This document shows positions 44,649-53,328 of a stretch of 64,000 bases of DNA, in pieces (within the stretch, counting starts at the first letter, position 1; each line of letters starts with the position of its first letter). Source of the DNA: CAWCVR01 sp963799105. Lineage in GTDB: Bacteria; Acidobacteriota; Terriglobia; Bryobacterales; Bryobacteraceae. Position numbers and translations under genes: made by a program. Location: assembly GCA_963799105.1 (NCBI GenBank), contig CAWCVR010000013.1:310001-374000 (forward strand), in the 5' to 3' direction. The notes beneath the pieces are model-generated. The model was given only the letters and a program-made list of their open reading frames with translations, was not told the DNA's origin and ran no database searches.

Positions 44649-45770
44649 CTAGCGGCTCGCGATGGGAATCCAGGTCTGGCCGTCGGGATTGCCGCGGTAC
44701 TCGGCGCGGGGCCGGATCAGGCGGTTGTTGTGGTACTGCTCGAGCACGTGGGCGGTCCAGCCGGACATGCGGCTGACGGCAAATATCGGCGTGTACAGAT
44801 CGATGGGAATGCCCAGCGAGTAGTAGGCCGACGCCGAATAGAAGTCCACGTTGGGATTGAGACCCTTGACGCTCTTCACGGTCTCTTCCATGCGTTTCGA
44901 GAGGCGGTAGAGCTCTTCGTGGCCGGTGCGCCTGCCCAGTTCCTCGGAGAGCACGCGCAAGTGGGTGGCGCGCGGATCCTCGGTGCGGTAGACGCGGTGG
45001 CCGAACCCGGGAATCTTCACCTTCCGGGCGAGGGTGTTCTGGACGCGCGCCACGGCGGCGTCTTCATCGCCCAAATTGAGCAGCCACTTGATGACATCCT
45101 GGTTGGCGCCGCCGTGCAGGGGTCCTTTGAGCGCCCCGATTCCGCTGGTGACCGAGGAGTACATATCGGACAGCGTGGCGGCGGTGACGCGCGCGGCGAA
45201 GGTGGAGGCGTTCAGTTCGTGGTCGGCGTGCAGGGTGAGGGCCACGTCGAAGGCGCGTTCCATCACTTCGTCGGGCGGTTTGCCGGTCAGCGTGTACAGG
45301 AAGTTGGCGGCGAAGCCGAGATTGGGGTCGTCCTCGATCGGGGGCTGGCCGTTGCGCAGGCGGTCGAAAGTGGTCACGATGGCAGCCGTCCGCGACATCA
45401 GCCGCACGGCCTTGCGGCGGTTGGCTTCAGGCGACATGTCGGGCGCTTCGGGATCGTGCAGCGCTAGCATGGAAACCGCCGTGCGCAGCACGTCCATGGG
45501 ATTGCCGCCGGGAGAACTCCGCAGAAAGTCCACCACGCCCGCGGGCAGCGCGCGCGCCGCCGCCAGATCCAGCTTCAAGGCGTCGAGTTCCGCCTGTTTC
45601 GGCAGCCAGCCGTTCCACAGCAGGAAAATCACTTCCTCGAAAACGGCGTTGTCCGCCAGGGTATGAATGTTATAGCCGCGGTAGCTGAGGATGCCCAGGT
45701 ATCCGTCGATGTAACAGATTTCGCTTTCGCCCGCGACGACGCCTTCGAGTCCGCTCGGAGCCGGTCCCAT
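44649..45770 (-). CDS. gltA: citrate synthase
   Basis: 373 residues from ATG 45770 with GAGGGAG seven bases upstream; a longer frame to 45818 lacks such a signal. It condenses oxaloacetate and acetyl-CoA. Catalytic histidines lie in LHADHELNASTFAAR and KIPGFGHRVYRTEDPR, and the catalytic aspartate in LNPNVDFYSASAYYSLGIP. GPLHGGANQDV is conserved. The length and sequence fit the dimeric short-type (Gram-positive-like) citrate/2-methylcitrate synthases. No other TCA or methylcitrate genes are adjacent, so citrate synthase is preferred but 2-methylcitrate synthase is possible. Confidence 0.93.
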   Translation of the reverse strand: MGPAPSGLEGVVAGESEICYIDGYLGILSYRGYNIHTLADNAVFEEVIFLLWNGWLPKQAELDALKLDLAAARALPAGVVDFLRSSPGGNPMDVLRTAVSMLALHDPEAPDMSPEANRRKAVRLMSRTAAIVTTFDRLRNGQPPIEDDPNLGFAANFLYTLTGKPPDEVMERAFDVALTLHADHELNASTFAARVTAATLSDMYSSVTSGIGALKGPLHGGANQDVIKWLLNLGDEDAAVARVQNTLARKVKIPGFGHRVYRTEDPRATHLRVLSEELGRRTGHEELYRLSKRMEETVKSVKGLNPNVDFYSASAYYSLGIPIDLYTPIFAVSRMSGWTAHVLEQYHNNRLIRPRAEYRGNPDGQTWIPIASR

Positions 45771-45849
45771 GTTTTCACTCCCTCGGCGGAATAAGACGGC
45801 TGAAGCGGACCTCGACATCGCGGCCCGCGCCGGCTCGAACGCCGTAGGA

Positions 45850-46317
45850 CTATTGTACGCCGCTGGGAGCCGAGACCGGCGGATGTCCGTTGGGCGGGCA
45901 CGCGTCGTAGGGAGCGAAGCTGAGGGACAGATCGTCTCTACCCACCCACAGGACCTGCTCCCGATCCTTGCCGTACCGCACGGTGAGAATCACGTTGGAA
46001 TAGCAGGAGCGGCTTTTGACGATGCGGAAGTCACCCACCGCACCGGCCTCGGGCCCCCAATCCCGCAGGAACGACGACATGGGGTACCCTGGCCCGGGAT
46101 TGAACATGGCGTGGGCGTCCTTATAGTCCTGCGCCGCCAGCAACGCGAAAAAGCGTTTGACCTGCCGTTCCTCGCGGTAGTTGTGGAAGAAGAACATCAA
46201 AGCGGCTACCACCACCGCAATGGCGATTGCCGAGATCACCAACGTCCGGATGATCTTCTCGCGCCGGGCATCGCCGGCGCCGTACTGATCGAGATAACCG
46301 GCCATCTCCGCCCCCAC
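45850..46317 (-). CDS. single-span membrane protein of unknown function
   Basis: 155 residues from GTG 46317 (or 151 from ATG 46305, which follows GGGGGCGGAG). One span (TLVISAIAIAVVVAALMFFF) is near the N-terminus. A periplasmic domain follows (RFFALLAAQDYKDAHAMFNP, GDFRIVKSRSCYSNVILTVR, DREQVLWVGRDDLSLSFAPY) that looks like a cystatin/NTF2-like alpha-beta fold. Two cysteines may pair. It is read in the same direction as the OmpH-like gene 16 bases upstream. Confidence 0.75.
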   Translation of the reverse strand: MGAEMAGYLDQYGAGDARREKIIRTLVISAIAIAVVVAALMFFFHNYREERQVKRFFALLAAQDYKDAHAMFNPGPGYPMSSFLRDWGPEAGAVGDFRIVKSRSCYSNVILTVRYGKDREQVLWVGRDDLSLSFAPYDACPPNGHPPVSAPSGVQ

Positions 46318-46333
46318 CTGCCAGAATACCGGA

Positions 46334-46855
46334 TTACTTCGCCGCCGGGTTGGCCTTGTCGTAGGCCGCGATGGCGTCGGCCGTGATATCCAGCGCGCCC
46401 TTGAAGAAGATGGCCGAGGTGGCTTCCAGGACGAGGTCGTAGCCCTTGTCTTCCGCCAGTTTCTTCACTACGACCTGCATCTTAGCGCCGATCTTCTGCA
46501 GCACTTCGTCCCGGAAGGCCTGAGCGTCGGCGGTAAAGTCGTCCTGCTTGCGCTGCAGTTCGGTTTGCTTCCTCTTGCCTTGGACGGTGACGTCGTTCTC
46601 CTGCTGGGCATTCAGTTTGCCGGACTGAAGCTGGTTGGAGAGGCTCTCGATCTCCTTCTGCAGGTTCTGGATTTCGTCCTGTCTGGGTTTGAACCGCGTC
46701 TGCATATCGACGTCGGCCTTCTTCGCTTCAGCCGTTCCGAAGACCGCGGACTGCATATTGACGACAGCCGCCTTGGTTTGCGCGAAGCCGCCCTGCGCTA
46801 CAACGAAAAGCGCCGAACAGACCAGAAACGGCCTCACCGGCATCCGAAAAGACAT
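46334..46855 (-). CDS. OmpH/Skp-family periplasmic chaperone
   Basis: 173 residues with a signal peptide (RPFLVCSALFVVAQGGFA). The Skp pattern includes AAVVNMQSAVFGTAEAKKAD and a long coiled coil rich in lysine and glutamine (EIQNLQKEIESLSNQLQSGK, RKQTELQRKQDDFTADAQAF). The closing strand segment is AEDKGYDLVLEATSAIFFKG. Skp forms jellyfish-like trimers that hold unfolded outer-membrane proteins. It is not next to bamA here. Confidence 0.88.
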   Translation of the reverse strand: MSFRMPVRPFLVCSALFVVAQGGFAQTKAAVVNMQSAVFGTAEAKKADVDMQTRFKPRQDEIQNLQKEIESLSNQLQSGKLNAQQENDVTVQGKRKQTELQRKQDDFTADAQAFRDEVLQKIGAKMQVVVKKLAEDKGYDLVLEATSAIFFKGALDITADAIAAYDKANPAAK

Positions 46856-46975
46856 GAAACAACTCCTGGTTTGAGGTTTAGATCTCTAGCGTATCACACC
46901 GGTGCGCGGGCGCCAGCGGCGCCACGCGGCAACACCTGTGGCCGGCGATTCCCGGTGGGGACGGCGCGCACCGGG

Positions 46976-47263
46976 CTATTCCAAAACGCCGAGGACCTCG
47001 TCTTCCTTGAGGATCAGGTACTCGACGCCCTCGATCTTGATCTCCGAGCCGGAGTACTTGCCGAAGAGGATGCGGTCGCCGGCGCGAACGTCGATCGCCA
47101 CGCGCTCGCCCGAGTCCAGCAGTTTGCCGTTACCGACGGCCTTCACTTCCGCCTGTTGCGGTTTTTCCTTGGCCGTGTCCGGAATGATGATGCCGCCGCG
47201 GCGCTGCTCGCCTTCATCCAGCCGAGTGACCAGAATGCGGTCGTGTAAGGGACGTAAATTCAT
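46976..47263 (-). CDS. groES: co-chaperonin GroES
   Basis: 95 residues. LRPLHDRILVTRLDEGEQRR is followed by the mobile loop GGIIIPDTAKEKPQQAEVKA, the core DVRAGDRILFGKYSGSEIKI and the end VEYLILKEDEVLGVLE. It caps GroEL during protein folding. The gene downstream is the OmpH-like gene, not groEL, so groES stands alone here. No CIRCE element (TTAGCACTC-N9-GAGTGCTAA) is visible in the short gap upstream. Confidence 0.96.
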   Translation of the reverse strand: MNLRPLHDRILVTRLDEGEQRRGGIIIPDTAKEKPQQAEVKAVGNGKLLDSGERVAIDVRAGDRILFGKYSGSEIKIEGVEYLILKEDEVLGVLE

Positions 47264-47282
47264 ACTGTCGATTATACAGGAC

Positions 47283-48824
47283 TCACCGCGCCAACATCTC
47301 CGTCAGGACGCGTCCCACCGAACCCGAGGGCGTTTCCACGTGAAGAATCGCCGCCAGGGTGGGCGCGATATCGTTTACGGCGATGGACCCGTCATACTCG
47401 CCGGGGCGGATTCCGGGCCCCAGGAAGATCACCGGCACGTGGTTGTCGTAGCTGTAGGTGGTGGCGTGGGTGGCGTTCTTGTCGCCGATGGTCCAGTAGG
47501 GCTCGGGCATGATCTCCAGGTCGGCGCCGCGCCGCAGGTTGTAGCCGTTCATGACACGGCGGCTCATGTCGTCGGCCAGCACGAGACCGCCGGCCAGTTG
47601 CTCGCGCGTATAGACGCGGGCGATGTGATCCACCTGGTAGAGGGCCTGAGCCGCCACGCGGCGAACTTCGGCCGGATCGAGTTTTTTCGCGGCCATCAGG
47701 TCGCGATCGAGGTAGACGGAGAGGTCGTACGTACCGGCGATCCAGTTGCCCTTGCCGAACCGCGCCACCAGGGCGTTCTGGATGGCGGCTCGCGGTGTGG
47801 CGGCGGGCATGCGGCCGCCGGGCATGTGGTGGGCTTCGGATTCCTGCGCGGTGGGCGCCACCCCGTGGTCGGCGGTCAGCACAATGAGCGTGTCTTTCAG
47901 CCCCACTTGGCGGTCGAGAGAGAGAAAGAGTTTCTCCAGGAGTTGGTCGGTCTGCAGGCTGATGTCGCGGACCTCCGGCGAGTAGGGGCCGTATTCGTGC
48001 CCCACCAGGTCGTTGGACGAAAAGCTGACGGCCAGGACGTCGGTGGTCTCGTGCCTGCCGAGTTGCTCGGCTTCGACGGCGCGCTCGGCCAGCAGTTCCA
48101 CGATCTCGTTGCCGAACGGACTGGTGGTGAAGGGGCTCTTGTTGCTGTCGCCGTAGAACTCGGCGGGATCTTCGGGCATTTTGTGAGTAAGCCAGGTCTC
48201 GCCGCGGTGCTTGTCGCCAAGGTGGGCGGCGTTGAACTCACGCACCCAGCCGGGCAGTTCCGGGAAATAGTAGGTGCTGCTGACGAAGCCGCGGGATGGG
48301 TTGTCGAACCAGAACGCGCCGTTGGCCATGTGTCCGGCCGGCAGGATGGCGGCGCGTTCCTTGAGCGAGATTCCAATGACTTTGGCCTTTCCGCCGTCGG
48401 CCATCTTGATTTCATCGCCAATGGTGCTGACCAGCATGCGGCGCGGGGAGGCGCCGGTGGCCGTGGGATCGGCGCTGCCCAGCAGTAGCGTAGCGGCATC
48501 GCTGGCGGCGGTGACGCGCTTCCCCTCGTCGCGATCGAACCATTCGTTGCCCACGATGCCGCTGACCGAGGGCGTGGCGCCGCTGAGGAACGTGGAGTGC
48601 CCGACTGCCGTGACGGTGGGGAAGTGGATGTAGCGGGCGTCGGTGAAGACCGCGCCCTGGGTCAGGAGCCGTTCGAAACCGGCCGTGTATTCGGTGCGAA
48701 AGCGGGTCAGGTAATCGTAGCGGAACTGGTCGATGACAATGGCGACAATCAGTTTTGGTTTCTTAGTGTTAGCCGCCGTAAGGCAGGCGGCGGCGAGGAG
48801 CACGGAAGCCAGGATCTTTCGCAT
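47283..48824 (-). CDS. exported alkaline phosphatase/phosphodiesterase family enzyme
   Basis: 513 residues with a signal peptide (ILASVLLAAACLTAA). Metal site motifs are IVAIVIDQFRYDYL, the nucleophile threonine in HFPTVTAVGHSTFLSGATPS, VLTADHGVAPTAQESEAHHM and SYDNHVPVIFLGPGI. This is the PafA/nucleotide-pyrophosphatase-like group, which uses two zinc ions to hydrolyse phosphate monoesters or diesters in the periplasm. VGNEWFDRDEGKRVTA matches PafA-like enzymes. The start is 19 bases upstream of nothing else on this strand, so it is probably its own transcription unit with groES following. Confidence 0.9.
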   Translation of the reverse strand: MRKILASVLLAAACLTAANTKKPKLIVAIVIDQFRYDYLTRFRTEYTAGFERLLTQGAVFTDARYIHFPTVTAVGHSTFLSGATPSVSGIVGNEWFDRDEGKRVTAASDAATLLLGSADPTATGASPRRMLVSTIGDEIKMADGGKAKVIGISLKERAAILPAGHMANGAFWFDNPSRGFVSSTYYFPELPGWVREFNAAHLGDKHRGETWLTHKMPEDPAEFYGDSNKSPFTTSPFGNEIVELLAERAVEAEQLGRHETTDVLAVSFSSNDLVGHEYGPYSPEVRDISLQTDQLLEKLFLSLDRQVGLKDTLIVLTADHGVAPTAQESEAHHMPGGRMPAATPRAAIQNALVARFGKGNWIAGTYDLSVYLDRDLMAAKKLDPAEVRRVAAQALYQVDHIARVYTREQLAGGLVLADDMSRRVMNGYNLRRGADLEIMPEPYWTIGDKNATHATTYSYDNHVPVIFLGPGIRPGEYDGSIAVNDIAPTLAAILHVETPSGSVGRVLTEMLAR

Positions 48825-48932
48825 GCGGCTTACAGCGTATCACCTGGCGGTGTCGGTATCGTGACAGACGGGGCTCACGGGAGTGCTCGGCCGTTCTGGC
48901 GGACGACGAACGCGGGGCTTACGCCGCAGCGC

Positions 48933-48969
48933 ATTCTGTCCATTCGGTGTCCACAGAATGGACACCGAA
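48933..48969 (+). promoter_or_regulatory. two mutually exclusive hairpins upstream of the PilZ gene
   Basis: TTCGGTGTCC (48943-48952) pairs with GGACACCGAA (48960-48969) around a seven-base loop ACAGAAT. That loop is itself the complement of ATTCTGT (48933-48939). The two stems cannot form together, like an attenuator or anti-terminator pair. It lies 130 bases before the PilZ gene. No U tract follows either stem. Confidence 0.4.
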
Positions 48970-49101
48970 GGAGCTGGGGAGCGTACACAGAGTTTACAGC
49001 GGGATTCGGTTGAAGCCTATAACCCACGGATTCTAAAAGACATCGTACTTAGGAGATGGACGTGCACTGGATGATGCCGTTCATTGGTTGGAGGAAGCAC
49101 C

Positions 49102-49515
49102 ATGAGAGCGGTCACGAAATCCATCGAACGGCGATCGAGAGCCCGGTTTCCGATGCGCCGGGAGCTGCGGTACAAGTTGCTGGAGGGCGAGGCCACCATC
49201 GCCAGCGGCGCGGGCGCCACGTGCGACATGAGCAGCGGGGGAGTGGCCTTCACCAGCGATCGTCTGTTGGCCGCCGGAGCGTTCATCGAGATCTCCATCA
49301 GTTGGCCGGTGGCGCTGGAGGACGGCTGCCCCATGCGGTTGATCGTGTTCGGAAGGGTCCTGCGCAGCGGGCTGCACCGCTCGGTCTGCACAATTGAGAA
49401 GTACGAGTTCCGGACCCAGGCGCGGACCCTGCAGTTCGCGGCGCCGGCGCGCCATGACGGCAAGCTGCAGCGTTGGGCGAAGGAGTACACGAAGGCCCAG
49501 CAGGCCAGCGCCTGA
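49102..49515 (+). CDS. PilZ-domain protein
   Basis: 137 residues from ATG 49102 after GGAGGAAG. The c-di-GMP motifs are RRSRARFPMRRELRY (RxxxR region) and CDMSSGGVAFTSD (D/NxSxxG). The remaining beta-barrel strands are FIEISISWPVAL and RLIVFGRVLRSG. It should bind c-di-GMP and act as an adaptor; no output domain is attached. Such single-domain PilZ proteins are numerous in Acidobacteria. Confidence 0.88.
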   Translation: MRAVTKSIERRSRARFPMRRELRYKLLEGEATIASGAGATCDMSSGGVAFTSDRLLAAGAFIEISISWPVALEDGCPMRLIVFGRVLRSGLHRSVCTIEKYEFRTQARTLQFAAPARHDGKLQRWAKEYTKAQQASA

Positions 49516-49536
49516 CGCGGCACACGGCGGCCGGCA

Positions 49537-49893
49537 CTATTCCTTGGCGGCTGGTTTGCTCTCCGTCCGGCTCTCGGCTTTGCTCTCGGATCTGTTCTGG
49601 GATTGGCTCTCGGACTTGCTCTGGGATTTGCTCTCCGATTTGGTTTCGGACTTGGTTTCGGCCTTGGCCGCCGGAGCGGATTCGGGCGTGCCGTTCGATC
49701 GGCCGGGGGAGTGGCCCCGGGCGTAATCGTTGACGTACCAGCCGGAGCCTTTGAACCGCAGAGCCGACGGAGAAACCAGGCGCTCCACCTCGCCTCCGCA
49801 GCCTTCGTGTTGAGCCAGGGGCTCGTCGGAGAACTTCTGAATCACGTCGAACGTCTTCCCACAGCCGTGACACCTGTATTCGTAAAGCGGCAT
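49537..49893 (-). CDS. FmdB-type zinc-ribbon protein with charged repeat tail
   Basis: 118 residues from ATG 49893. The N-terminus MPLYEYRCHGCGKTFDVIQK then FSDEPLAQHEGCGGEV is the FmdB/regulatory zinc ribbon, with His replacing the usual third Cys (HEGCG for CPxCG). VERLVSPSALRFKGSGWYVND follows as in the family. The last 45 residues are a low-complexity run of KSE/SKSQ repeats (KSETKSESKSQSKSESQS). The DNA there is repetitive and may vary in length. The function of FmdB-like proteins is poorly known. Confidence 0.88.
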   Translation of the reverse strand: MPLYEYRCHGCGKTFDVIQKFSDEPLAQHEGCGGEVERLVSPSALRFKGSGWYVNDYARGHSPGRSNGTPESAPAAKAETKSETKSESKSQSKSESQSQNRSESKAESRTESKPAAKE

Positions 49894-50156
49894 AGTTCCA
49901 AACAATGAAACCCAGTGTTCCTGATTTCATTGTACCAGCCGCGAACCGGTTTTCGGGCTAATCCCGATCTCTCATGCGGGACAAGCGGGAGTACCCGGAC
50001 GGGGGCGAAAACAGTCAGCGGCGAACCGGCTTTCGGGCCAGCAGGGAGCAGCGGGCGGGGGGCCTGCGCCGCGGGGCAAACCGGGGACGGACAGCGAATT
50101 CCCGGCCAACGGCGCCGGAAATCGTGTCAGCCCCCTTTTGGGCGGAAGGGCGGAAG

Positions 50157-51629
50157 CTACTTCTTTGCGGGAGGCGGGGCGGGCGCCGCCTTCTTGGCCG
50201 GAGTCGGCACGCAGGGCGTCGTCTTCAGGCCGGTCACGTTGGCCTTCTGGACCTCCATGGTGAGCATGAAGGGCTCCTTGGTGAACGCCGTGGCCACGGC
50301 CTTATCGAAAGTTATCTCGACGTTCGGCGTTGGCTTGCCGGTGAGGGCCGTGTCGAACTTGAGCTTGACTTCAGGAACCAAGGCGCCGGTATCCGTGGGC
50401 CTTGGGAAAGCCACGGTGACTTCCTTGCCGCGGCAGGCGCCATCCACCACCACGCCCTTAAGCGTGGGTCCCTCGGTATCCTTCAGCTTGTCCTCGAAGT
50501 AAGTGGGATCGGCGGGATCGGTCAGAAAGTCCTTGATTTTCGCCCACATCGCCAGCTCAGGGTTGCTCTTTTCGAACTCGGCCTGTTTTTCGTCGGCGAT
50601 TTCGCGGGCCGTCTTGAACTTGAAACCGTCCGCCGGGAGGGCCGACTGCTTGACCTGGAGCTTCAGTTCATCGAGGCCTTCCGTGCTGCCATGGATATTG
50701 ACGTAGGCCTTGTCGGCATAGGCCGGAATCACCGTGGCGTTCGGCTGGGCGCCGCCGAGCATGGGATCGATGACGGCCGCCCGCTCATATTCGTAAATCG
50801 CCTGGAAGACCTTCTCCGGCGATTCCTTCTGCTGGCATTGGAGAGCCTGCGCGAGCTTATAGGAGACGTAGGAATGGTCCGGATAATCCGCCAATGCCCG
50901 CCGGTAGGCCGGCTCGGCGATGTCCTTGCACTCGGCGGAGACTCTGGGGGTCTTGGCCATGACCGCTTCGGCCCGGAAAATCGTCAACACCAGGAGGGTG
51001 TGATCGGCGGCGGCGTCCAGGTTGGCGTGGGTCTTGGTCCAGTCGGCGTCGGGGGTGGCAGCCGGCTTGTTGGCGGGGACGAAATACGCCTTGGCATCGT
51101 CCTTGAGGCGCTTGGCGGCGGTGCGCCCGAGTTCGACCTGCGCCGGGGTGGGATTGGGAAGCGCGGCCGAGCCGGCCGAGCCGGCGGCAACGGCGGTGGC
51201 GAAGAGGAACGACAAGGATTGCCGCTTGCCGTCCTGGGGATCGTCGAAGACGGTCTTGAGGTCCTTGGCCATGAGCTGCGCCGCGAGATCCAGAACTTTC
51301 GCCGGCTGAGGCGGATTCAACATGCTGTAGGCTTGCACCAGCATGCCGGTGCGCACATCCTTGTAGTCCGAGTCCGCGTACTTCTGAGCCCAGGTTTCCA
51401 GGTCTTTGATTTGGGCGGCGGGATTCTGGGCATCCTTGAAAGCCTGGTTGTAAAGGTCGTATTCGCCGTTGTCCTTGTAGTTGCGCTTAGTGGCGGCGGC
51501 GGCCTGGCCGCCCGCAGCCGCGGGAGCCGCGGCCTGGGCGCGGGCCAATGGAGCGATCTCGGCGAGCATCAGTGCGGCTAATCCGGCGAAAGCCGCTATC
51601 CCGCTAACGGTTCCGATCAATCTATGCAC
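50157..51629 (-). CDS. exported TPR-like protein of unknown function
   Basis: 490 residues from GTG 51629, preceded by AGGAGG with a six-base spacer; the open frame to 51806 has no such signal. The signal peptide is LIGTVSGIAAFAGLAALMLA. Repeated helical pairs (EYDLYNQAFKDAQNPAAQIK, SYVSYKLAQALQCQQKESPE, VFQAIYEYERAAVIDPMLGG) look like degenerate TPRs. A beta-rich end (GPTLKGVVVDGACRGKEVTV, VKLKFDTALTGKPTPNVEIT) is followed by an Ala/Pro/Lys tail. It is known to me only as a hypothetical acidobacterial protein. Confidence 0.8.
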   Translation of the reverse strand: MHRLIGTVSGIAAFAGLAALMLAEIAPLARAQAAAPAAAGGQAAAATKRNYKDNGEYDLYNQAFKDAQNPAAQIKDLETWAQKYADSDYKDVRTGMLVQAYSMLNPPQPAKVLDLAAQLMAKDLKTVFDDPQDGKRQSLSFLFATAVAAGSAGSAALPNPTPAQVELGRTAAKRLKDDAKAYFVPANKPAATPDADWTKTHANLDAAADHTLLVLTIFRAEAVMAKTPRVSAECKDIAEPAYRRALADYPDHSYVSYKLAQALQCQQKESPEKVFQAIYEYERAAVIDPMLGGAQPNATVIPAYADKAYVNIHGSTEGLDELKLQVKQSALPADGFKFKTAREIADEKQAEFEKSNPELAMWAKIKDFLTDPADPTYFEDKLKDTEGPTLKGVVVDGACRGKEVTVAFPRPTDTGALVPEVKLKFDTALTGKPTPNVEITFDKAVATAFTKEPFMLTMEVQKANVTGLKTTPCVPTPAKKAAPAPPPAKK

Positions 51630-52025
51630 TTCCAGCCTCCTGGCAAAGTTCAGATCTCCACTATACAGTAGACCGTCCGCGTGACATTCGCAAACCAAAA
51701 ATGAAGCCGCGCGTTTCACGGTGGGGACGGAACACTTGCGGAGTATACCGGAACGCCGGGGAGTGTGCAAGCGGGTCCCAGGCGGGTGCCAGGCGGGTAT
51801 TGCCAAAAGCTATTCAGGAGGGTTGGCCGCAACCCGATTTGCGAAGAGAGTGAGGCGGTGTCGCGCTTCGGGCCACAGTACCATCAAGCACCAGGCCAAT
51901 TGGTCCGATTGGCTGCCGCAGCTAAAGTTCGCCGCGCTACCTGCCGATCTGGGTCATTGGAGCAAACTGGTGGTTCGTCGAGCATAGGCCTGGCGGCTAT
52001 ACCGAGCGCTCCCTGGAGGTTTACT
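51630..52025. other. 396-base divergent intergenic region
   Basis: It lies between divergent exported-protein genes. The direct repeats GGCGGGT(G/C)CCAG and CCAGGCGGGT occur near 51775-51800. Frames across it extend the right-hand gene upstream without a ribosome-binding site. No RNA gene is seen. Promoters for both genes must lie here, but no convincing -35/-10 pair is recognised. Confidence 0.5.
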
Positions 52026-52442
52026 TTGTCTTCTTTGACGAAGGTGTTTGTGGCCGCACTCGTAGCCGGAGTGTTCGCCGGAGTTCCGTGCCAGGCCCAG
52101 GAGTTGAATTCATACTCTCACCCGGATTCGTGGTGGTGGGTGACTTCCGGGGTCACGATGCAAGCAGCGGGGAGTTTTGCCGACTGGGCAACCAGTTGGA
52201 AACAGCCGGAAGGAAATTCGTTGCTCGCGGATTCCTCCGGGAACTATGCCGGGAAATTCTATCGTACTGGGACGCTGCGGAAGGGCCTGCTCAGCGGGGG
52301 CATCGCACTGGCGAGCTACGCCATAGCCTGGAAGTTTCCGAAGACCCGCAAGTTTGTCGGTATGTTCAATATGTCCGTGGGCGCGGGCTTCGCCGCCGCG
52401 GCATTTAGGAATATCGCAGACAATCCGTATTACAAGCCATGA
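52026..52442 (+). CDS. small exported membrane-associated protein
   Basis: 138 residues from TTG 52026, which follows GGAGG with a seven-base spacer; no ATG is better placed. The signal peptide is SSLTKVFVAALVAGVFAGVP. The mature part has SYSHPDSWWWVTSGVTMQAA, LLSGGIALASYAIAWKFPKT and FNMSVGAGFAAAAFRNIADN, with two further hydrophobic segments. I recognise no family. Confidence 0.75.
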   Translation: MSSLTKVFVAALVAGVFAGVPCQAQELNSYSHPDSWWWVTSGVTMQAAGSFADWATSWKQPEGNSLLADSSGNYAGKFYRTGTLRKGLLSGGIALASYAIAWKFPKTRKFVGMFNMSVGAGFAAAAFRNIADNPYYKP

Positions 52443-52823
52443 GCTGGGGGGTGGCCCTGTGGCCGCCCCAAACACCCCGCCCAATACTGAACGCCGGTTG
52501 TGGAGCCCCAATTCGCCGGAATCGCAACTGCGGGGATACAACTCGGACGGCTATCCGGAGGAGGTGAAGGCGAGTAACCCGATTACGGGACCGAGTCGCG
52601 TTCATGCGGACCATCAACGGCGGCGACACGGAGCCAGATGGCGTCCGAGCGGCGGTCCTCAGCGAGTTCGCCAACCAAGCCCCCGGTCCGGTCACGGGAC
52701 GAAACCCGCTTGAGGCGTAGTTCTCCCGCGGGTACCACAAGGGCGGGAGGCCGACGCATAGGTCCGAAGGGGTTACCTCAAAACCGGCCAGTTGAGCGCG
52801 TCCAGGACAGTGTTAGCCTTACC
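52443..52823. other. degenerate stretch without a supported gene
   Basis: Short frames on both strands end quickly and carry no ribosome-binding site. The neighbouring IS256 remnant and the weak tRNA suggest an old mobile-element insertion site that has decayed. Confidence 0.45.
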
Positions 52824-53056
52824 TTACCGGCGACATCTCCAGCAGGAGTTCTTCGGCAACCTACCGCGTTCACCCGCGGCGTGCGTCTCGTAGCCGGGAT
52901 GACGGCTCATCTCGGCATTCATGGCTCGCTCGACCACCGCCCTCGTGAGTTCTTTCAGCCCGTCTGGCCCAACGATCTCTCAGGTCGGTTTACCAGCCTG
53001 CAACTCATCCAATGCAGTTTCAAGCTTCGTCCTGTCTTCCCTGCGGTCTCCCATGA
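52824..53056 (-). pseudogene. IS256-family transposase N-terminal remnant
   Basis: In one minus-strand frame from 52979 the sequence reads EIVGPDGLKELTRAVVERAM, then NAEMSRHPGYETHAAGERG. This matches the N-terminal region of IS256/MULE transposases (GPDGL..LT..LVERAL.AEL..HLGY). An upstream piece, TKLETALDELQAGKP, is separated by a stop. The DDE catalytic domain is absent. It ends at a TAA at about 52824. It is a decayed fragment beside the tRNA-Val gene. Confidence 0.6.
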
Positions 53057-53187
53057 TCCCGGAAAACGCCGCCTACGCAAAACTCAGAAGGCCCTCGGCC
53101 GAGATAGCATGTGCGACCGTTCACTGTCAGGGGCGGTTGAATCTTCCCGGGTTTCTCATTTTTGGCGTACAGCCGCAGAGCCGAAGG

Positions 53188-53265
53188 TGGTGGGCGCGGC
53201 CGGACTCGAACCCGTGACCTCCTGCGTGTGAAGCGGGCGCTCCAGCCAACTGAGCAACGCGCCCT
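53188..53265 (-). tRNA. tRNA-Val (CAC) with weakened stems
   Basis: On the minus strand a cloverleaf can be drawn. The acceptor GGGCGCG pairs with CGCGCCC, D stem GCTC pairs with GAGC, the anticodon loop is TTCACAC (anticodon CAC), the variable loop is AGGTC and the T loop TTCGAGT. CCA is encoded. The anticodon stem CCCGC/GCAGG has one mismatch. The T stem ACGGG/CCGGC has two (A-C and G-G), where CCCGT would pair fully. It may be decaying or miscalled; it sits beside an IS256 remnant. Confidence 0.75.
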
Positions 53266-53328
53266 TCGGTGGACGGATCGCGCGGCTTGGCGTGGGCCAC
53301 GCCACTCGCTGCCGCCCCGGCGCAATCC

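Noticed and set aside
52638..53231. 197-codon plus-strand frame upstream of the tRNA
   Set aside because: It is antisense to the IS256 remnant and the tRNA; no domain is visible.
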